Positions 33,489 through 43,721 of a stretch of 64,000 nt of DNA are shown piece by piece. The DNA is taken from assembly GCA_027531395.1 (NCBI GenBank), contig JAPZRO010000004.1:372001-436000 (forward strand). The letters are read 5' to 3'. Below the pieces are notes generated by a model. It saw only the letters and a program-made list of their open reading frames with translations, was not told the DNA's origin and did no database searches. Position 1 is the first letter of the stretch. Every line of letters begins with the position of its first letter. A program made the translations under genes and the position numbers. The stretch is from Porphyrobacter sp. (lineage in GTDB: Bacteria > Pseudomonadota > Alphaproteobacteria > Sphingomonadales > Sphingomonadaceae).

Positions 33489-34070
33489 TTACGCCGCGCG
33501 CACTTCAGTCACTTCGGGGACGTAGTGCTTCAGCAGGCCTTCAATGCCGTGCTTGAGCGTGGCGGTGCTCGACGGGCAGCCCGAGCACGAGCCCTGCAGC
33601 GTCAGATAGACCACGCCGTCGCGGAAACCGCGATAGGCGATGTCGCCGCCGTCGCCGGCCACCGCCGGGCGCACGCGGGTTTCGAGCAATTCGTTGATCG
33701 CGGCGATCACCCCGGCATCTTCCGGGCGCTCTTCCACGGCCATCTCGTCCTCGGGCGGCGGGACCGCGATGCCGCCGGCGGTCGCGGGCGCGAACAGCGG
33801 GGCTTCGGAGACGAAGTGATCGAGCAGAATCGCGATCACCTGCGGCTTGAGCGCGCTCCAGTCCGCGCCGGGCGCCGCGGTGACGCTGACGAAATCGGCG
33901 CCGAAGAACACGTTCACCACCTCGCCGGTGTCGAAGATGGCCTGCGCCAGCGGGCTGGCTTCGGCGGCCTCGGGGGTCGCAAATTCGCGGCTGCCGGCGG
34001 CCATGACGGTGACGCCCGGCAGGAACTTGAGCGCGGACGGGTTGGGGGTGGTTTCGGTTTCGATGAACAT
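33489..34070 (-). CDS. Nfu-type iron-sulfur cluster carrier
   Basis: This 193-residue protein has an N-terminal Nfu_N domain (MFIETETTPNPSALKFLPG) and a C-terminal NifU-like domain with the cluster-binding CSGCPSS motif (about residue 165). It delivers 4Fe-4S clusters to target enzymes. The start at 34070 matches the conserved MFI beginning; an ATG nine bases earlier is possible. It is the first gene of the minus-strand run nfu - nitroreductase - tsaB - rimI and is divergent from the M16 protease gene. Confidence 0.93.
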   Translation of the reverse strand: MFIETETTPNPSALKFLPGVTVMAAGSREFATPEAAEASPLAQAIFDTGEVVNVFFGADFVSVTAAPGADWSALKPQVIAILLDHFVSEAPLFAPATAGGIAVPPPEDEMAVEERPEDAGVIAAINELLETRVRPAVAGDGGDIAYRGFRDGVVYLTLQGSCSGCPSSTATLKHGIEGLLKHYVPEVTEVRAA

Positions 34071-34181
34071 GGGAGGCATTTAAGACCGATTTTGTCCGAT
34101 TTCAAGCGCACAGAGCCTCTGCTGCGGGTATGGCTGCGCATTCACTATCGCTTCACATTTTGCCGCCCTATAAGCCTTTCC

Positions 34182-37100
34182 ATGACGCCGTTCTCCCGCG
34201 CTGGTCGCGCTCTCGCCCTCCTGCTTGCCCCGCTCGTGCTGGTCCAGCCGCTGCTCGCGCAGCAGGCCAACACGCCGCCCGCCCAGACCGCCCCTGCGGC
34301 CCCGCCGGTTCCTGCCCCCAAGGCGCTGCAGACCGGCGACACCGTGCCGTGGCTCTACCGCGGCTCGGACGTTCCGGTCGACGACAAGTGGCTGTTCGGC
34401 GAGATGAAGAACGGGCTGCGCTACGCCGTGCGCGGCAATGGCGTGCCGCCGCGCCAGATCTCGATCCGGGTGCGGGTCGATGCCGGCTCGATGCACGAGG
34501 AAGACAGCGAACAGGGCTTTGCGCACCTGCTCGAACACCTGCTGTTCCGTGAGAGCAAATATCTCGGCCAGGGCGAGGCGATTGCCGCCTGGCAGCGTCT
34601 TGGAGCGACCTTCGGCAGCGATGCCAATGCCGAGACGACGCCGACCCATACGGTCTACAAGCTCGACATTCCCGATGTGAATGATGCGAAGCTGGCGGAG
34701 AGCTTCAAGCTGCTTTCGGGCATGATCCGCTCGCCGGTGCTCAATGACGTCAATGTCGATGCCGAACGCCCGATCGTGCTCGCTGAAAAGCGCGAGCGCG
34801 GCGGGGCCGGGCAGCGCATGGCCGATCTTACCCGCAGCACCTTCTTTGCCGGACAGCGGCTGGCGGTGCGCAATCCGATCGGCACCGATGCGACGCTCAA
34901 CGCCGCGCGCGGGCGGAGTGTGAAAGCCTTCTACGACCGCTGGTACCGGCCCGAAAACACCACCATCATCGTCGCCGGCGATGCCGATCCGATGGTGCTG
35001 GCAGGGCTGGTGGAGCAGTGGTTCGGTGACTGGAAAGGCACCGGCAAGCCCGGCGTCGCGCCCGATTTCGGCGATCCAGTTCCGCCGGCCGATGCTGCAA
35101 CCGCGCCGGGTGTCCCCGCGCCCATCGGCGAGCTCGCGGTCGGGGTCGAACCCGATCTGCCGCGCAGCCTGACCTATGCGGTGATGCGTCCGTGGCGGCC
35201 GGTGACCGACACCATCGTCTATAACGAGGGCCTGCTCCTCGATGCCATCGCGCAGGCGATCATCAACCGCCGGCTCGAAAGCCGCGCGCGCGGCGGCGGC
35301 AGCTTCCTTTACGCGCAGGTCCAGCAGGACGACATCTCGCGCTCGGTCGATGCGACCTTCGTCACCTTCGCGCCGCTCAGCGGCGACTGGCAGGCGGCGC
35401 TCGCCGATGTCCGCAGCGTGATCGCCGACGCGCTGGTCAATCCGCCGACGCAGGAAGAGATCGACCGCGAGGCCGCCGAATTCGACGTCGTCTTCGCCAA
35501 CGAGGTCGAGCAGGAAAGCGTCCAGTCGGGATCGAACCTTGCCAACAATCTCGTCAACGCAGTCGATATCCGCGAGACCGTTGCCGCGCCGCAGGTGGTG
35601 CTCGACGTGTTCCGCGGCATGAAGGCGCGGCTCAATCCGGCCGAGGTGCTGGCGCGCACGCAGGGCCTGTTCGAAGGCGTGGTGACCCGCTCTGTCTATG
35701 TCACGCCGCAGGCGGGCGAGGCCGATGTGGCCGCGCTCAAGCTGGCGCTGGCGAGCGAGGCCAAGGTCGATGGCAGCGCGCGGCTGGCGGCGGCGAGCAT
35801 CTCCTTTGCCGATCTGCCCGCGGTGGGCGCGCCGGGCACCATCACTGCCCAGAAGCCGCTGGGGGTTCTGGAGATTGAGCAGGTCGAATTCGCCAATGGC
35901 GTCAAGGCGCTGCTGTGGGCCAATGATGCCGAACCCGGCCGCGTGACGGTGCGTGTACGGTTCGGATCGGGCTATCGTGCCTTCGATGCCGCGAGCGCGG
36001 TCTATGCCACCATGGGCGAGGCGGCGCTGGTCGGCTCGGGCCTCGGCGAACTCGGCCAGAACGAGATTGACCGGCTGGCGACGGGCCGCAAGCTGGGCTT
36101 TGATTTCGCGATCGACGATGCGGTGTTCACGCTGACGGCACAGACCCGTTCGGACGATGTCGCCGACCAGCTCTACCTCTTCGCCGCCAAGCTCGGGATG
36201 CCGCGCTGGGACGCCGATCCGGTGATCCGCGCCAAGGCGGCGGCCGAGCTCGCCTACAACACCTATTCGACCAGCCCGGGCGGGGTGCTCAACCGCGATC
36301 TCGAATTCCTCGTGACCGGGCGCGACCAGCGTTTCGCCACGCCCGATCCCAAGGCGCTCGAAGGGGTCACGCCCGAGGGCTTCCGCAAGGTGTGGGAGCC
36401 GCTGCTGAAGCAGGGTCCGGTCGAGGTGCTGGTGTTCGGCGAGTTCGATCAGCCCGCGATCGTCGAGCAGCTGCGCAAGACCTTCGGCGCGCTGCCGCCG
36501 CGCGAGGCCATCCCGGCCGAGGTCGCCGCACGGGTTCCGGCCTTCGCGCCGACGCCCGACAAGCCCGCCATCGTCACCCATCGCGGCGATGCCAACCAGG
36601 CTGCCGCCGTGGTCGCCTGGCCGAGCGGGGGCGGGGTTGCGAGCTTGCGCGAAAGCCGCCAGATCGAAATCCTCACCCAGCTGTTCAACAACCGCCTGCT
36701 CGAAGCCCTGCGCGAACGCGCCGGGGCGAGCTATTCGCCGCAGGTCTTCTCCAAGTGGCCCGAAGACCTGCCGAGCGGCGGGCGGATCACCGCGCTGGCG
36801 CAGCTGGAGCCGGAATTCGTGCCGGTGTTCTTCGCCGAGGCGGACCGCATCGCCAAGGACCTCGCCGCCAATCCGCCGACCGCCGACGAGCTGGCGCGCG
36901 TCACCGAACCGCTCGCCCAGCTGATCCGCCGCGCGTCGACCGGCAACCAGTTCTGGCTCTACAACCTCGAAGGCGCGACCAATGATCCCCAGCGCGCGGC
37001 GCTGCTGCGCACGCTGCTGGCGGACTATTCGCAGACCAGCCCGCAGGTGATGCAGTTCCTTGCCGATCGCTATTTCGCCAAGGGGGTGCCGTTCAAGCTG

Positions 37101-37193
37101 GCGATCATCCCCGAAGGCCAGCAGCTGGCCGAAGCTCCGGCGGGCGGTACGGCCAGCGCGCGGGCGGCCAGCGCGGCGGCAGCGGGGCGCTGA
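34182..37193 (+). CDS. Periplasmic M16 zinc metalloprotease (double-length)
   Basis: This 1003-residue secreted protease has a signal peptide ([18 protein letters not shown], cut about residue 27) and a Pro/Ala-rich linker to about 47. The active M16 half holds the inverted zinc motif His115-Leu-Leu-Glu118-His119 and the third ligand Glu195 exactly 76 residues after His119, the canonical spacing. A second, inactive half (about 540-960) is typical of pitrilysin-like enzymes that enclose and degrade small peptides. The ATG at 34182 gives a clean signal peptide. The C-terminus is an Ala/Gly-rich tail. It is monocistronic. Confidence 0.93.
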   Translation: MTPFSRAGRALALLLAPLVLVQPLLAQQANTPPAQTAPAAPPVPAPKALQTGDTVPWLYRGSDVPVDDKWLFGEMKNGLRYAVRGNGVPPRQISIRVRVDAGSMHEEDSEQGFAHLLEHLLFRESKYLGQGEAIAAWQRLGATFGSDANAETTPTHTVYKLDIPDVNDAKLAESFKLLSGMIRSPVLNDVNVDAERPIVLAEKRERGGAGQRMADLTRSTFFAGQRLAVRNPIGTDATLNAARGRSVKAFYDRWYRPENTTIIVAGDADPMVLAGLVEQWFGDWKGTGKPGVAPDFGDPVPPADAATAPGVPAPIGELAVGVEPDLPRSLTYAVMRPWRPVTDTIVYNEGLLLDAIAQAIINRRLESRARGGGSFLYAQVQQDDISRSVDATFVTFAPLSGDWQAALADVRSVIADALVNPPTQEEIDREAAEFDVVFANEVEQESVQSGSNLANNLVNAVDIRETVAAPQVVLDVFRGMKARLNPAEVLARTQGLFEGVVTRSVYVTPQAGEADVAALKLALASEAKVDGSARLAAASISFADLPAVGAPGTITAQKPLGVLEIEQVEFANGVKALLWANDAEPGRVTVRVRFGSGYRAFDAASAVYATMGEAALVGSGLGELGQNEIDRLATGRKLGFDFAIDDAVFTLTAQTRSDDVADQLYLFAAKLGMPRWDADPVIRAKAAAELAYNTYSTSPGGVLNRDLEFLVTGRDQRFATPDPKALEGVTPEGFRKVWEPLLKQGPVEVLVFGEFDQPAIVEQLRKTFGALPPREAIPAEVAARVPAFAPTPDKPAIVTHRGDANQAAAVVAWPSGGGVASLRESRQIEILTQLFNNRLLEALRERAGASYSPQVFSKWPEDLPSGGRITALAQLEPEFVPVFFAEADRIAKDLAANPPTADELARVTEPLAQLIRRASTGNQFWLYNLEGATNDPQRAALLRTLLADYSQTSPQVMQFLADRYFAKGVPFKLAIIPEGQQLAEAPAGGTASARAASAAAAGR

Positions 37194-37228
37194 TCGCTCC
37201 CGCCGATTTCGGCGAGCGGGAAATAAAG

Positions 37229-37258
37229 TTGTCGCAAGGGGCATTGCGGCTTTACAAT
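37229..37258 (+). promoter_or_regulatory. Sigma-70-like promoter of the DAHP synthase gene
   Basis: TTGTCG (-35, 4 of 6 consensus) and TACAAT (-10, 5 of 6) are separated by 18 bases, about 70 bases upstream of the GTG start. The leader that follows contains small hairpins (CCCGC/GCGGG and GCGCAA/TTGCGC), but no obvious aromatic-residue-rich leader peptide. Confidence 0.45.
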
Positions 37259-37329
37259 TGAAACCCGCCTCCTGTAGCGGGCGGCCCCGCGCAAGCCTTG
37301 CGCGCGAATTGGATGGAAAGAGTTTGAAC

Positions 37330-38715
37330 GTGCCCGAGACCTGGACCCCGGATAGCTGGAAGTCGCACGAAGCGCGGCATCTTCCGCATTACGAGGACGC
37401 GGCCGAACTGGCCGAGGCGGAGAAGACCTTGTCGTCCTATCCCCCGCTGGTGTTCGCGGGCGAGGCGCGCGCGCTCAAGGCCGATCTGGCGCAGGTCGCG
37501 CGCGGCCACGGCTTCCTGCTGCAGGGCGGGGACTGTGCCGAGAGCTTTGCCGAGTTCCACCCCAACAACATCCGCGACACCTTCCGCGTGCTGCTCCAGA
37601 TGGCGGTCGTCATGACCTTCGCCTCAAAGCGACCGGTGGTGAAGGTCGGGCGTATGGCGGGCCAGTTCGCCAAGCCGCGCTCCTCGCCGACCGAGACGAT
37701 CGGCGATGTGACCCTGCCGAGCTACCTCGGCGACAATATCAACGGCATCGAGTTCGATCCCGTCAGCCGCCGCAACGATCCCGCGCGCATGGTGAAGGCC
37801 TATTCGCAGGCCGCTGCCACCTTGAACCTGCTGCGTGCCTTCGCGGGCGGGGGCTATGCCAACCTGCGGCAGGTCCACCAGTGGACGCTCGATTTCATGG
37901 GCCGCACCCCGTGGACCGAGAAGTTCACCGAGATGGCCGACCGGATCGGCGAGGCGCTCGATTTCATGGAGGCCTGCGGGGTCGATCCGGGCACCGTGCC
38001 GCAGCTTCAGGGCACCAGCTTCTATACCAGCCACGAGGCGCTGCTGCTGCCTTACGAGCAGGCGATGACCCGGCGGGATTCGCTCACTGGCGACTGGTAT
38101 GCGACCAGCGCGCACATGCTGTGGATCGGTGACCGCACGCGCTTCCCCGGCTCGGCCCATATCGAATTCGCGCGTGGCATCGGCAATCCGCTCGGCATGA
38201 AGTGCGGGCCTTCGCTCGAACCCGACGCGCTGATCCGTCTGCTCGATGATCTCAATCCCAAGCGCGAGGCGGGGCGGATCACGCTCATCAGCCGCTACGG
38301 CCACGACAAGGTCGAAGACGGGCTGCCCAAGCTGGTGCGCGCGGTGCAGCGCGAAGGCCATCCGGTGGTGTGGAGCTGCGATCCGATGCACGGCAACGTC
38401 GTGAAGTCCGACACCGGCTTCAAGACCCGTCCGTTCGACCGCATCCTCAAGGAAGTGAAGGGCTTTTTCGCGGTCCACCGCGCCGAAGGCTCGCACCCGG
38501 GCGGCATCCATATCGAGATGACCGGCCAGGACGTGACCGAATGCGTCGGCGGGGCGGTGGCGATCACCGAGGAGCGCCTCGGCGACCGCTATCACACGCA
38601 CTGCGACCCGCGTCTCAATGCCGAGCAATCGCTGGAGCTGGCGTTCCTCGTTGCCGAAATGCTCAACGAGGCGGCTGGCGGACGCGAGGCCGAGATCAGC
38701 GCCGACGCGGCCTGA
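37330..38715 (+). CDS. aroG: 3-deoxy-7-phosphoheptulonate synthase, class II
   Basis: This 461-residue plant/actinobacterial-type DAHP synthase condenses phosphoenolpyruvate and erythrose-4-phosphate in the first step of aromatic amino acid synthesis. Class II hallmarks are [11 protein letters not shown] (metal Cys), the [14 protein letters not shown] stretch, GMKCGPSL, and the Cys/His/Glu metal residues in WSCDPMHGN and GGIHIEMTG. The start is GTG 37330, with GGAAAG seven or so bases upstream, giving the family beginning [12 protein letters not shown] at 37324 is possible. Confidence 0.96.
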   Translation: MPETWTPDSWKSHEARHLPHYEDAAELAEAEKTLSSYPPLVFAGEARALKADLAQVARGHGFLLQGGDCAESFAEFHPNNIRDTFRVLLQMAVVMTFASKRPVVKVGRMAGQFAKPRSSPTETIGDVTLPSYLGDNINGIEFDPVSRRNDPARMVKAYSQAAATLNLLRAFAGGGYANLRQVHQWTLDFMGRTPWTEKFTEMADRIGEALDFMEACGVDPGTVPQLQGTSFYTSHEALLLPYEQAMTRRDSLTGDWYATSAHMLWIGDRTRFPGSAHIEFARGIGNPLGMKCGPSLEPDALIRLLDDLNPKREAGRITLISRYGHDKVEDGLPKLVRAVQREGHPVVWSCDPMHGNVVKSDTGFKTRPFDRILKEVKGFFAVHRAEGSHPGGIHIEMTGQDVTECVGGAVAITEERLGDRYHTHCDPRLNAEQSLELAFLVAEMLNEAAGGREAEISADAA

Positions 38716-38818
38716 CCGGCGGCTTTCGACAGCTTTCCTCGCACCTTGCGTCATTTCCGTGTAACGCCGCAGCGCCATTCAGCGAATGGCTGGCGGTTGG
38801 CGGAGACAGGAGACGCGC

Positions 38819-40063
38819 GTGCCTCGCAGTGAGCCGAAGAAGCCGCACGAGACGGAGGGTGCAGCATCGCTGCCCGCGCAGTTCCGCGCCACTCGCGCGC
38901 TGACCGAGGCGCTGGTCGCGCCGCTCTCCGACGCCGATGCGACGATCCAGTCGATGGAGGATGCGAGCCCGGCCAAGTGGCACCTCGCGCACACCACATG
39001 GTTCTGGGAGACCTTCCTGCTGCGCGATCACCGGCCCGATTACCGATTGCATCGCGAAGACTGGCCGTTCCTGTTCAACTCCTATTACGAGGCCGAAGGC
39101 GCGCGGATCGCCCGGTTTGCGCGCGGGCTGCTGTCGCGGCCGACCCTCGCCGAGGTGATGGATTGGCGCGCCGCAGTGACCGAGGCGATGACGCCGCTGC
39201 TCGATGATCCGGCGCTCGCGCCCCTCATCTCGCTCGGCGTCGCGCACGAACAGCAGCACATCGAACTGCTGCTCACCGACATCAAGCACGCGCTGTTCTG
39301 CAATCCGCTGGGGCCAGCGATGTGGGAGGGCGTGCCGCTCCCCGCCGCCGCGCCCGCAGGCCCGCTCGGCTGGCACCAGCACCCCGGCGGGATCGCGCTG
39401 GTCGGCCATGACGGCTCCGGCTTTGCCTTCGACAATGAAGGCCCGCGCCACCGCGTGCTGCTCGAACCCTTTGCGCTGGCCGACCGGCTGGTGACCAACG
39501 CCGAATGGGATGCCTTCATCGCCGACGGTGGCTATACGAATGCGCGCCTGTGGCTCGCCGACGGCTGGGCCTGGGTGCAGCGCGAGGGCATCACCGCGCC
39601 GCTCTACTGGCGCGAGGACCAGCATTTCACCCATCAGGGCTGGCAGAAGCGCGACGCGAACGCGCCCGTGACCCACATTTCGCATTTCGAGGCCGATGCC
39701 TTCGCCACCTGGGCGGGCGGGCGCCTGCCGACCGAGTTCGAATGGGAGGCGATTGCCGCCGCTCACGATCCGGCGGGCGGCAACCAGCTCGATCGCGCCG
39801 CGCCGCCCTTGCCACAGGGGGGTGCGGGGCTGTTCGGCGATTGCTGGCAGTTCACCCGCTCGGCCTATCTGCCTTATCCCGGCTTCCGCGTCGCGGCAGG
39901 CGCGGTGGGCGAATACAACGGAAAGTTCATGAGCGGGCAGGTGGTGCTGCGCGGGGCGAGCTGCGCCACGGTGCGCGGCCACTCGCGCGCGTCCTATCGC
40001 AATTTCTTCTACCCCCACCAGCGCTGGCAGTTCACCGGCCTGCGGCTCGCCAAGGACGCGTGA
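38819..40063 (+). CDS. egtB: Ergothioneine synthase EgtB (sulfoxide synthase)
   Basis: This 414-residue non-heme iron enzyme couples a sulfur donor (gamma-glutamylcysteine or cysteine) to hercynine with O2. The N-terminal DinB-like domain supplies the iron histidines: one from WHLAHTTWFWE (His55/His58 region), then His143 and His147 in HEQQHIE. The C-terminal formylglycine-generating-enzyme/sulfatase-modifying domain (about 180-410) contains GGRLPTEFEWE and RGASCAT. GTG 38819 was chosen because AGGAG precedes it; the upstream ATG 38786 has no ribosome site. egtD follows after one base. Confidence 0.94.
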   Translation: MPRSEPKKPHETEGAASLPAQFRATRALTEALVAPLSDADATIQSMEDASPAKWHLAHTTWFWETFLLRDHRPDYRLHREDWPFLFNSYYEAEGARIARFARGLLSRPTLAEVMDWRAAVTEAMTPLLDDPALAPLISLGVAHEQQHIELLLTDIKHALFCNPLGPAMWEGVPLPAAAPAGPLGWHQHPGGIALVGHDGSGFAFDNEGPRHRVLLEPFALADRLVTNAEWDAFIADGGYTNARLWLADGWAWVQREGITAPLYWREDQHFTHQGWQKRDANAPVTHISHFEADAFATWAGGRLPTEFEWEAIAAAHDPAGGNQLDRAAPPLPQGGAGLFGDCWQFTRSAYLPYPGFRVAAGAVGEYNGKFMSGQVVLRGASCATVRGHSRASYRNFFYPHQRWQFTGLRLAKDA

Positions 40064-40064
40064 G

Positions 40065-41051
40065 ATGACGACAGGCAAGGGCCTCAAGCTGGTCGAGCGC
40101 GATGCGGACGGGGTCGATCTCGCGTTCCGCGCCGATGTGCTCGCCGGGCTGGCCGAACCGCAGAAGGCTGTACCTGCGCGCTGGTTCTACGACGATGCGG
40201 GATCGCGGCTGTTCGAGGACATCACCCGCCTGCCCGAATATTACCTCACCCGCGCCGAGACCGAGATCCTGCGCGGGCGGGCCGAGGAAATCGCCGGGCT
40301 GATCGGGCCGGGGCGGGCGGTGGTGGAGTTCGGCTCGGGCTCCTCGGTCAAGACCCCGTTGCTGCTCTCGGCAATTGCGCCTTCGGCCTATGTTCCGCTC
40401 GATATCGCAGGCGATTTCCTGCGCGCGGCGGCGGCCGAGCTGGCGGGGAAGTTTGCAGGCCTGCCGGTCTACCCGGTCGAGGCCGATTTCATGCGCCGGG
40501 TGGAGCTGCCTGCCGAGGTCGAAGGCCTGCCCAAGCTCGGGTTCTTCCCCGGATCAACCATCGGCAACATGATCGCCCGCACCGCGACCGACCTGCTGCG
40601 TTCGATGCGCGAGACGCTGGGCGAGGGCGCGCTGCTGCTGATCGGCATGGACCTCGTGAAGGACGAGGGAACGCTGATTGCCGCCTATGACGATGCGGCG
40701 GGGGTGACGGCGCGGTTCAATCTCAACCTGCTCCACCGCATCAACCGCGAGCTTGCGGGCGACATTCCGGTCGATGCCTTTGCCCATGAAGCGCGCTGGA
40801 ACGATCCCTTCGCCCGGATCGAGATGCATCTGGTGGCGCAGCAGGATGTCAGCTTCACCGTCAGCGGCCAGCGCTTCGCGATGACGGCGGGCGAGACCAT
40901 CCACACCGAGAACAGCCACAAGTTCACCAAGCGCTCGGGCCAGATGCTGCTCGCCGCCGGAGGCTGGGAGCCGCGCGCGCGCTGGACCGATAGCGAAAGC
41001 CGCTTCGCGCTGGTGCTGGCCGAGGCGAAGCCGCCGCGTTCGGCACCCTGA
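40065..41051 (+). CDS. egtD: L-histidine N-alpha-trimethyltransferase EgtD
   Basis: This 328-residue SAM-dependent methyltransferase makes hercynine from histidine. It shows the SAM-binding motif VVEFGSGSSVKT, FFPGSTIGNM, and the substrate segments YDDAAGVTARFNLNLL and IHTENSHKF (Glu of the histidine pocket). The ATG starts one base after the egtB TGA, so the two form a coupled minimal ergothioneine operon. EgtA, EgtC and EgtE are not in the window, which fits the shorter bacterial routes or genes located elsewhere. Confidence 0.95.
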   Translation: MTTGKGLKLVERDADGVDLAFRADVLAGLAEPQKAVPARWFYDDAGSRLFEDITRLPEYYLTRAETEILRGRAEEIAGLIGPGRAVVEFGSGSSVKTPLLLSAIAPSAYVPLDIAGDFLRAAAAELAGKFAGLPVYPVEADFMRRVELPAEVEGLPKLGFFPGSTIGNMIARTATDLLRSMRETLGEGALLLIGMDLVKDEGTLIAAYDDAAGVTARFNLNLLHRINRELAGDIPVDAFAHEARWNDPFARIEMHLVAQQDVSFTVSGQRFAMTAGETIHTENSHKFTKRSGQMLLAAGGWEPRARWTDSESRFALVLAEAKPPRSAP

Positions 41052-41067
41052 AACTGTCCGGCTTCCC

Positions 41068-42042
41068 ATGCGTTGGCGCGGGATGGACGGACAATTCAGC
41101 GACTTTCTCGTCATCGGCGGCGGCATGGCGGGCCTTGCCTGCGCCGATGAACTCGCCCGCAACGGGGCCAGCGTTGTCGTGCTCGACAAGGGCCGCGGCC
41201 CGGGCGGGCGGATGGCTGCGCGCCGGGTGGAGATTTCGGACGCAACCGTGAGCTTCGATCACGGCGCGCAATATTTCACCGCCCGCGATCCCGCCTTCCG
41301 CGAGACGGTGGCAGCATGGGAAGCGGCTGGCGTCGCCGCGCGCTGGCCTGCGGCGGGCGAGGACGCATGGGTCGGCGTGCCGGGCATGAATGCTCCGATC
41401 CGCACCATGGCGCAGGCGCTCGACGTGCGCTGGAGCGTGCGGGCCGAACGGCTGGTCCGGGATGGCGCGCATTGGCGGGTCGAGGCGGGCGAGCAGAGCT
41501 TCACCGCCACTCGGGTGCTTGTCGCCGTGCCGGCCGAGCAGGCCGCCGTGCTGCTGGCCGAACCCGCGCCGGACCTCGCGGCGCTCGCTGCGGGCGTCGA
41601 ATCCGCGCCGTGCTGGGCGGTGATGGCAGGCTTCGATGCGCCGCTTCCGCTCGCCGACACCTTCCGCAGCGCGACTGGGCCGGTCAGCTGGGCCGCGCGC
41701 AATTCGGCCAAGCCGGGCCGCGCGAGCGCCGAGGCATGGGTGATCCACGCCTCACCGCAGCGCAGCCGCGAACTGGTCGATCACCCGAAGGATGAGGTCG
41801 CGCAGATCCTGCTCGCCGATTTCTTCGCCGCCACCGGCACTGCGCCCGTGGCTCCCGCGCACCTCGACGCCCATCGCTGGCTTTACGCGCTGCCTGCCGC
41901 GCTGGCGGGCGAGGGCGCGCGTTACGATGCGGCGCGCGGGATCGGGATCGCGGGCGACTGGCTCCACAGTCCGCGCGTTGAAGGCGCCTTCCTGTCAGGC
42001 CGGGCGCTGGCGCGTCAGGCCGCCATCGGCGCGGGGCAGTAG
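41068..42042 (+). CDS. FAD-dependent amine-oxidase-like oxidoreductase
   Basis: This 324-residue flavoprotein has a Rossmann FAD motif VIGGGMAGLACADEL (about residue 15), the RGPGGRMAARR loop, DHGAQYFTARD (amine oxidase/renalase-like pattern) and a C-terminal FAD contact GIAGDWLHSPRVEGAFLSG. Related bacterial proteins are annotated as NAD(P)-binding or renalase-like; the substrate is unknown. It is 16 bases after egtD and may be cotranscribed. ATG 41083 is an alternative start that removes five residues. The last 28 bases overlap the convergent halogenase gene. Confidence 0.85.
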   Translation: MRWRGMDGQFSDFLVIGGGMAGLACADELARNGASVVVLDKGRGPGGRMAARRVEISDATVSFDHGAQYFTARDPAFRETVAAWEAAGVAARWPAAGEDAWVGVPGMNAPIRTMAQALDVRWSVRAERLVRDGAHWRVEAGEQSFTATRVLVAVPAEQAAVLLAEPAPDLAALAAGVESAPCWAVMAGFDAPLPLADTFRSATGPVSWAARNSAKPGRASAEAWVIHASPQRSRELVDHPKDEVAQILLADFFAATGTAPVAPAHLDAHRWLYALPAALAGEGARYDAARGIGIAGDWLHSPRVEGAFLSGRALARQAAIGAGQ

Positions 42043-43526
42043 CGCTTCAGGTAGTCGCCATGCCCCGGCATGTGCTGGACGAGGTAGCGGATCGACTTCT
42101 CCATCTCGTTCGCCTCCTCCAGCGTCTTTGCCGGATCAAGCGCATCGGCCATCGCGTTGTGGCCGCCCATGCTGATCCCCTGACCCATCATCACCGCCGC
42201 CCAGCTGGTCTCGGTGAACAGCTCGTCCTCCTCGCGGAAGATCTGGCCGTTGGCCTTGAAGATCTCGACCTTCTCGGTGAGCGTGTCGGGCACCGGCATC
42301 GTGCGCACATAGTTCCAGAAGTCGGAATCGGTGCGCTGCGTGGCGTTGTAGTGCAGGATCAGGAAATCGCGGATGCGGGCATATTCGCGGCCCGTCAGAC
42401 GGTTGAAGGCATCCTCCTGCGCCTGCGTCACCCCGTCCAATGACAGCAGCGAGAGCAGCTTGTCGATCCCGGTGTTGATGAGGTGGATCGAGGTGGATTC
42501 GAGCGGCTCCATGAAGCCCGCCGCCAGCCCCAGCGCGATGACGTTCTTGTTCCAGAACTTCCTCCGGCGCCCTGTGACGAAGCGCAGCCAGTTGGGCTCG
42601 GCCTGCGGCTTGCCGGCGATATTGCCGAGCAGGATGTCGAGCGCCTGCTGGTCTTCCATGTAGCTCGAGCAATAGACGTGGCCGTTGCCGTTCCTGTGCT
42701 GGAGCGGCACCTGCCACTGCCACCCGGCTGAGTGCGCGGTGGCGCGGGTAAAGGGCGGGGGCGGGCTGCCGTCCTCGCGCTGGCAGGGCAGGGCGACCGC
42801 GCGATTGCAGGGTAGGTAGTTGCTCCAGTCGTCATAGCCGGTCTTGAGCGCCTGTTCGATCAGCAGGCCCCGGAAGCCCGAGCAGTCGATGAACAGATCG
42901 CCCTTGAAGGCGCGGCCATCATCGAGCGTCACGCCGGTGACAAAGCCGCTCTCGCCGTCGAGCGCGACATCGGCGACCTTGCCTTCCTGCCGCACCACGC
43001 CGCGGCTTTCGGCCAGCTTGCGCAGGAAGGCGGCATAGCGCCCGGCATCGAGGTGATAGGCGTAATTGACCGGCGGCAGATCGTCGCGCTTGTAATCCTC
43101 GGTGCGGGCGAACTTGCCGAAATAGGCGGCCATGGTTTCGAGGTTGAACACCTGGATCGGGCGCTTGTCGCCGCCCTGCGCCATGCGGTGCCACACGTGG
43201 TGGAAGCTGATCCCGCCCATGGTGTAGCCATAGGCGCCGAAGGGGTGGATGTAGCTGTCGCCGAGCCTGCCCCAGTTTTCGAACTGGATGCCGAGCTTGA
43301 AGGTGCCGCCCACCGCGCTGAGCATCTCGCGCTCGTCCACGCCGATCAGCTGGTTGAAGCCGACAAAGGGTGGAATCGTTGCCTCGCCCACGCCGACCGT
43401 GCCGATGCTCTCGGATTCGATCAGTGTGATTTCCACAGGCCGTCCGCCCTTGAGGCGCGACAGCGCGGCGGCTGCCATCCACCCGGCCGTGCCGCCGCCG
43501 ACGATGATTATGTGTTGAATCGTCAT
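42015..43526 (-). CDS. Flavin-dependent tryptophan-halogenase-family protein
   Basis: This 503-residue protein has the FAD motif GGGTAGW (10-16), catalytic Lys77 in TFKLGIQF (Lys79 of PrnA), the diagnostic WxWxxP as Trp269-Gln-Trp271-Gln-Val-Pro274, and EPLESTSIHL corresponding to the catalytic Glu region. Halogenase-specific catalytic residues are therefore kept. Homologues beside TonB receptors and glycosidases are common in Sphingomonadales, Caulobacterales and Xanthomonadales; one relative, BrvH of Brevundimonas, brominates indole. Substrate and link to glucan use are unknown. It is divergent from the TonB-receptor gene, and the LacI-type operator at 43629-43644 could serve both. Confidence 0.92.
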   Translation of the reverse strand: MTIQHIIIVGGGTAGWMAAAALSRLKGGRPVEITLIESESIGTVGVGEATIPPFVGFNQLIGVDEREMLSAVGGTFKLGIQFENWGRLGDSYIHPFGAYGYTMGGISFHHVWHRMAQGGDKRPIQVFNLETMAAYFGKFARTEDYKRDDLPPVNYAYHLDAGRYAAFLRKLAESRGVVRQEGKVADVALDGESGFVTGVTLDDGRAFKGDLFIDCSGFRGLLIEQALKTGYDDWSNYLPCNRAVALPCQREDGSPPPPFTRATAHSAGWQWQVPLQHRNGNGHVYCSSYMEDQQALDILLGNIAGKPQAEPNWLRFVTGRRRKFWNKNVIALGLAAGFMEPLESTSIHLINTGIDKLLSLLSLDGVTQAQEDAFNRLTGREYARIRDFLILHYNATQRTDSDFWNYVRTMPVPDTLTEKVEIFKANGQIFREEDELFTETSWAAVMMGQGISMGGHNAMADALDPAKTLEEANEMEKSIRYLVQHMPGHGDYLKRYCPAPMAA

Positions 43527-43628
43527 GTTTTCCTCAATCCCTGCGAGGCCCGTTCGGGCCGGTTTTCCGGGATTCTGCCGCCCCGCGAAGTGTTGCCAGA
43601 ATGCAATATGGCACGCGGATTACAAGTC

Positions 43629-43644
43629 TTGAGAACGCTAACAA
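43629..43644. promoter_or_regulatory. LacI-type operator upstream of the TonB receptor
   Basis: TTGAGAACGCTAACAA is an imperfect palindrome centred on CG, flanked by one more symmetric base on each side (C/G). It shares the TTGAnAACG half site with the operator at 50347-50362. It lies in the 195-base divergent region, 78 bases before the receptor start and 103 bases before the halogenase start. Confidence 0.65.
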
Positions 43645-43721
43645 GATGCGCTAGGAATGCATCTGCAAGCGCCAGTGACCGGCACGAATCTGTCACGGGG
43701 CATGGGGAGGTTTGAAAGATC

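Noticed and set aside
34152..34174. TTCACA and TATAAG as a promoter for the M16 gene
   Set aside because: The spacer is only 11 bases, too short for a sigma-70 promoter.
37194..37224. Hairpin CGCCGA/TCGGCG after the M16 gene as a terminator
   Set aside because: The stem is good but no U-tract follows; too weak to list as a terminator.
34080..37244. A long open frame (over 1000 codons) antisense to the M16 protease gene
   Set aside because: It is a GC-rich shadow frame: composition is Arg/Gly/Ala/His-rich and low-complexity, there is no family motif, and the sense strand carries a complete signal peptide and zinc site.
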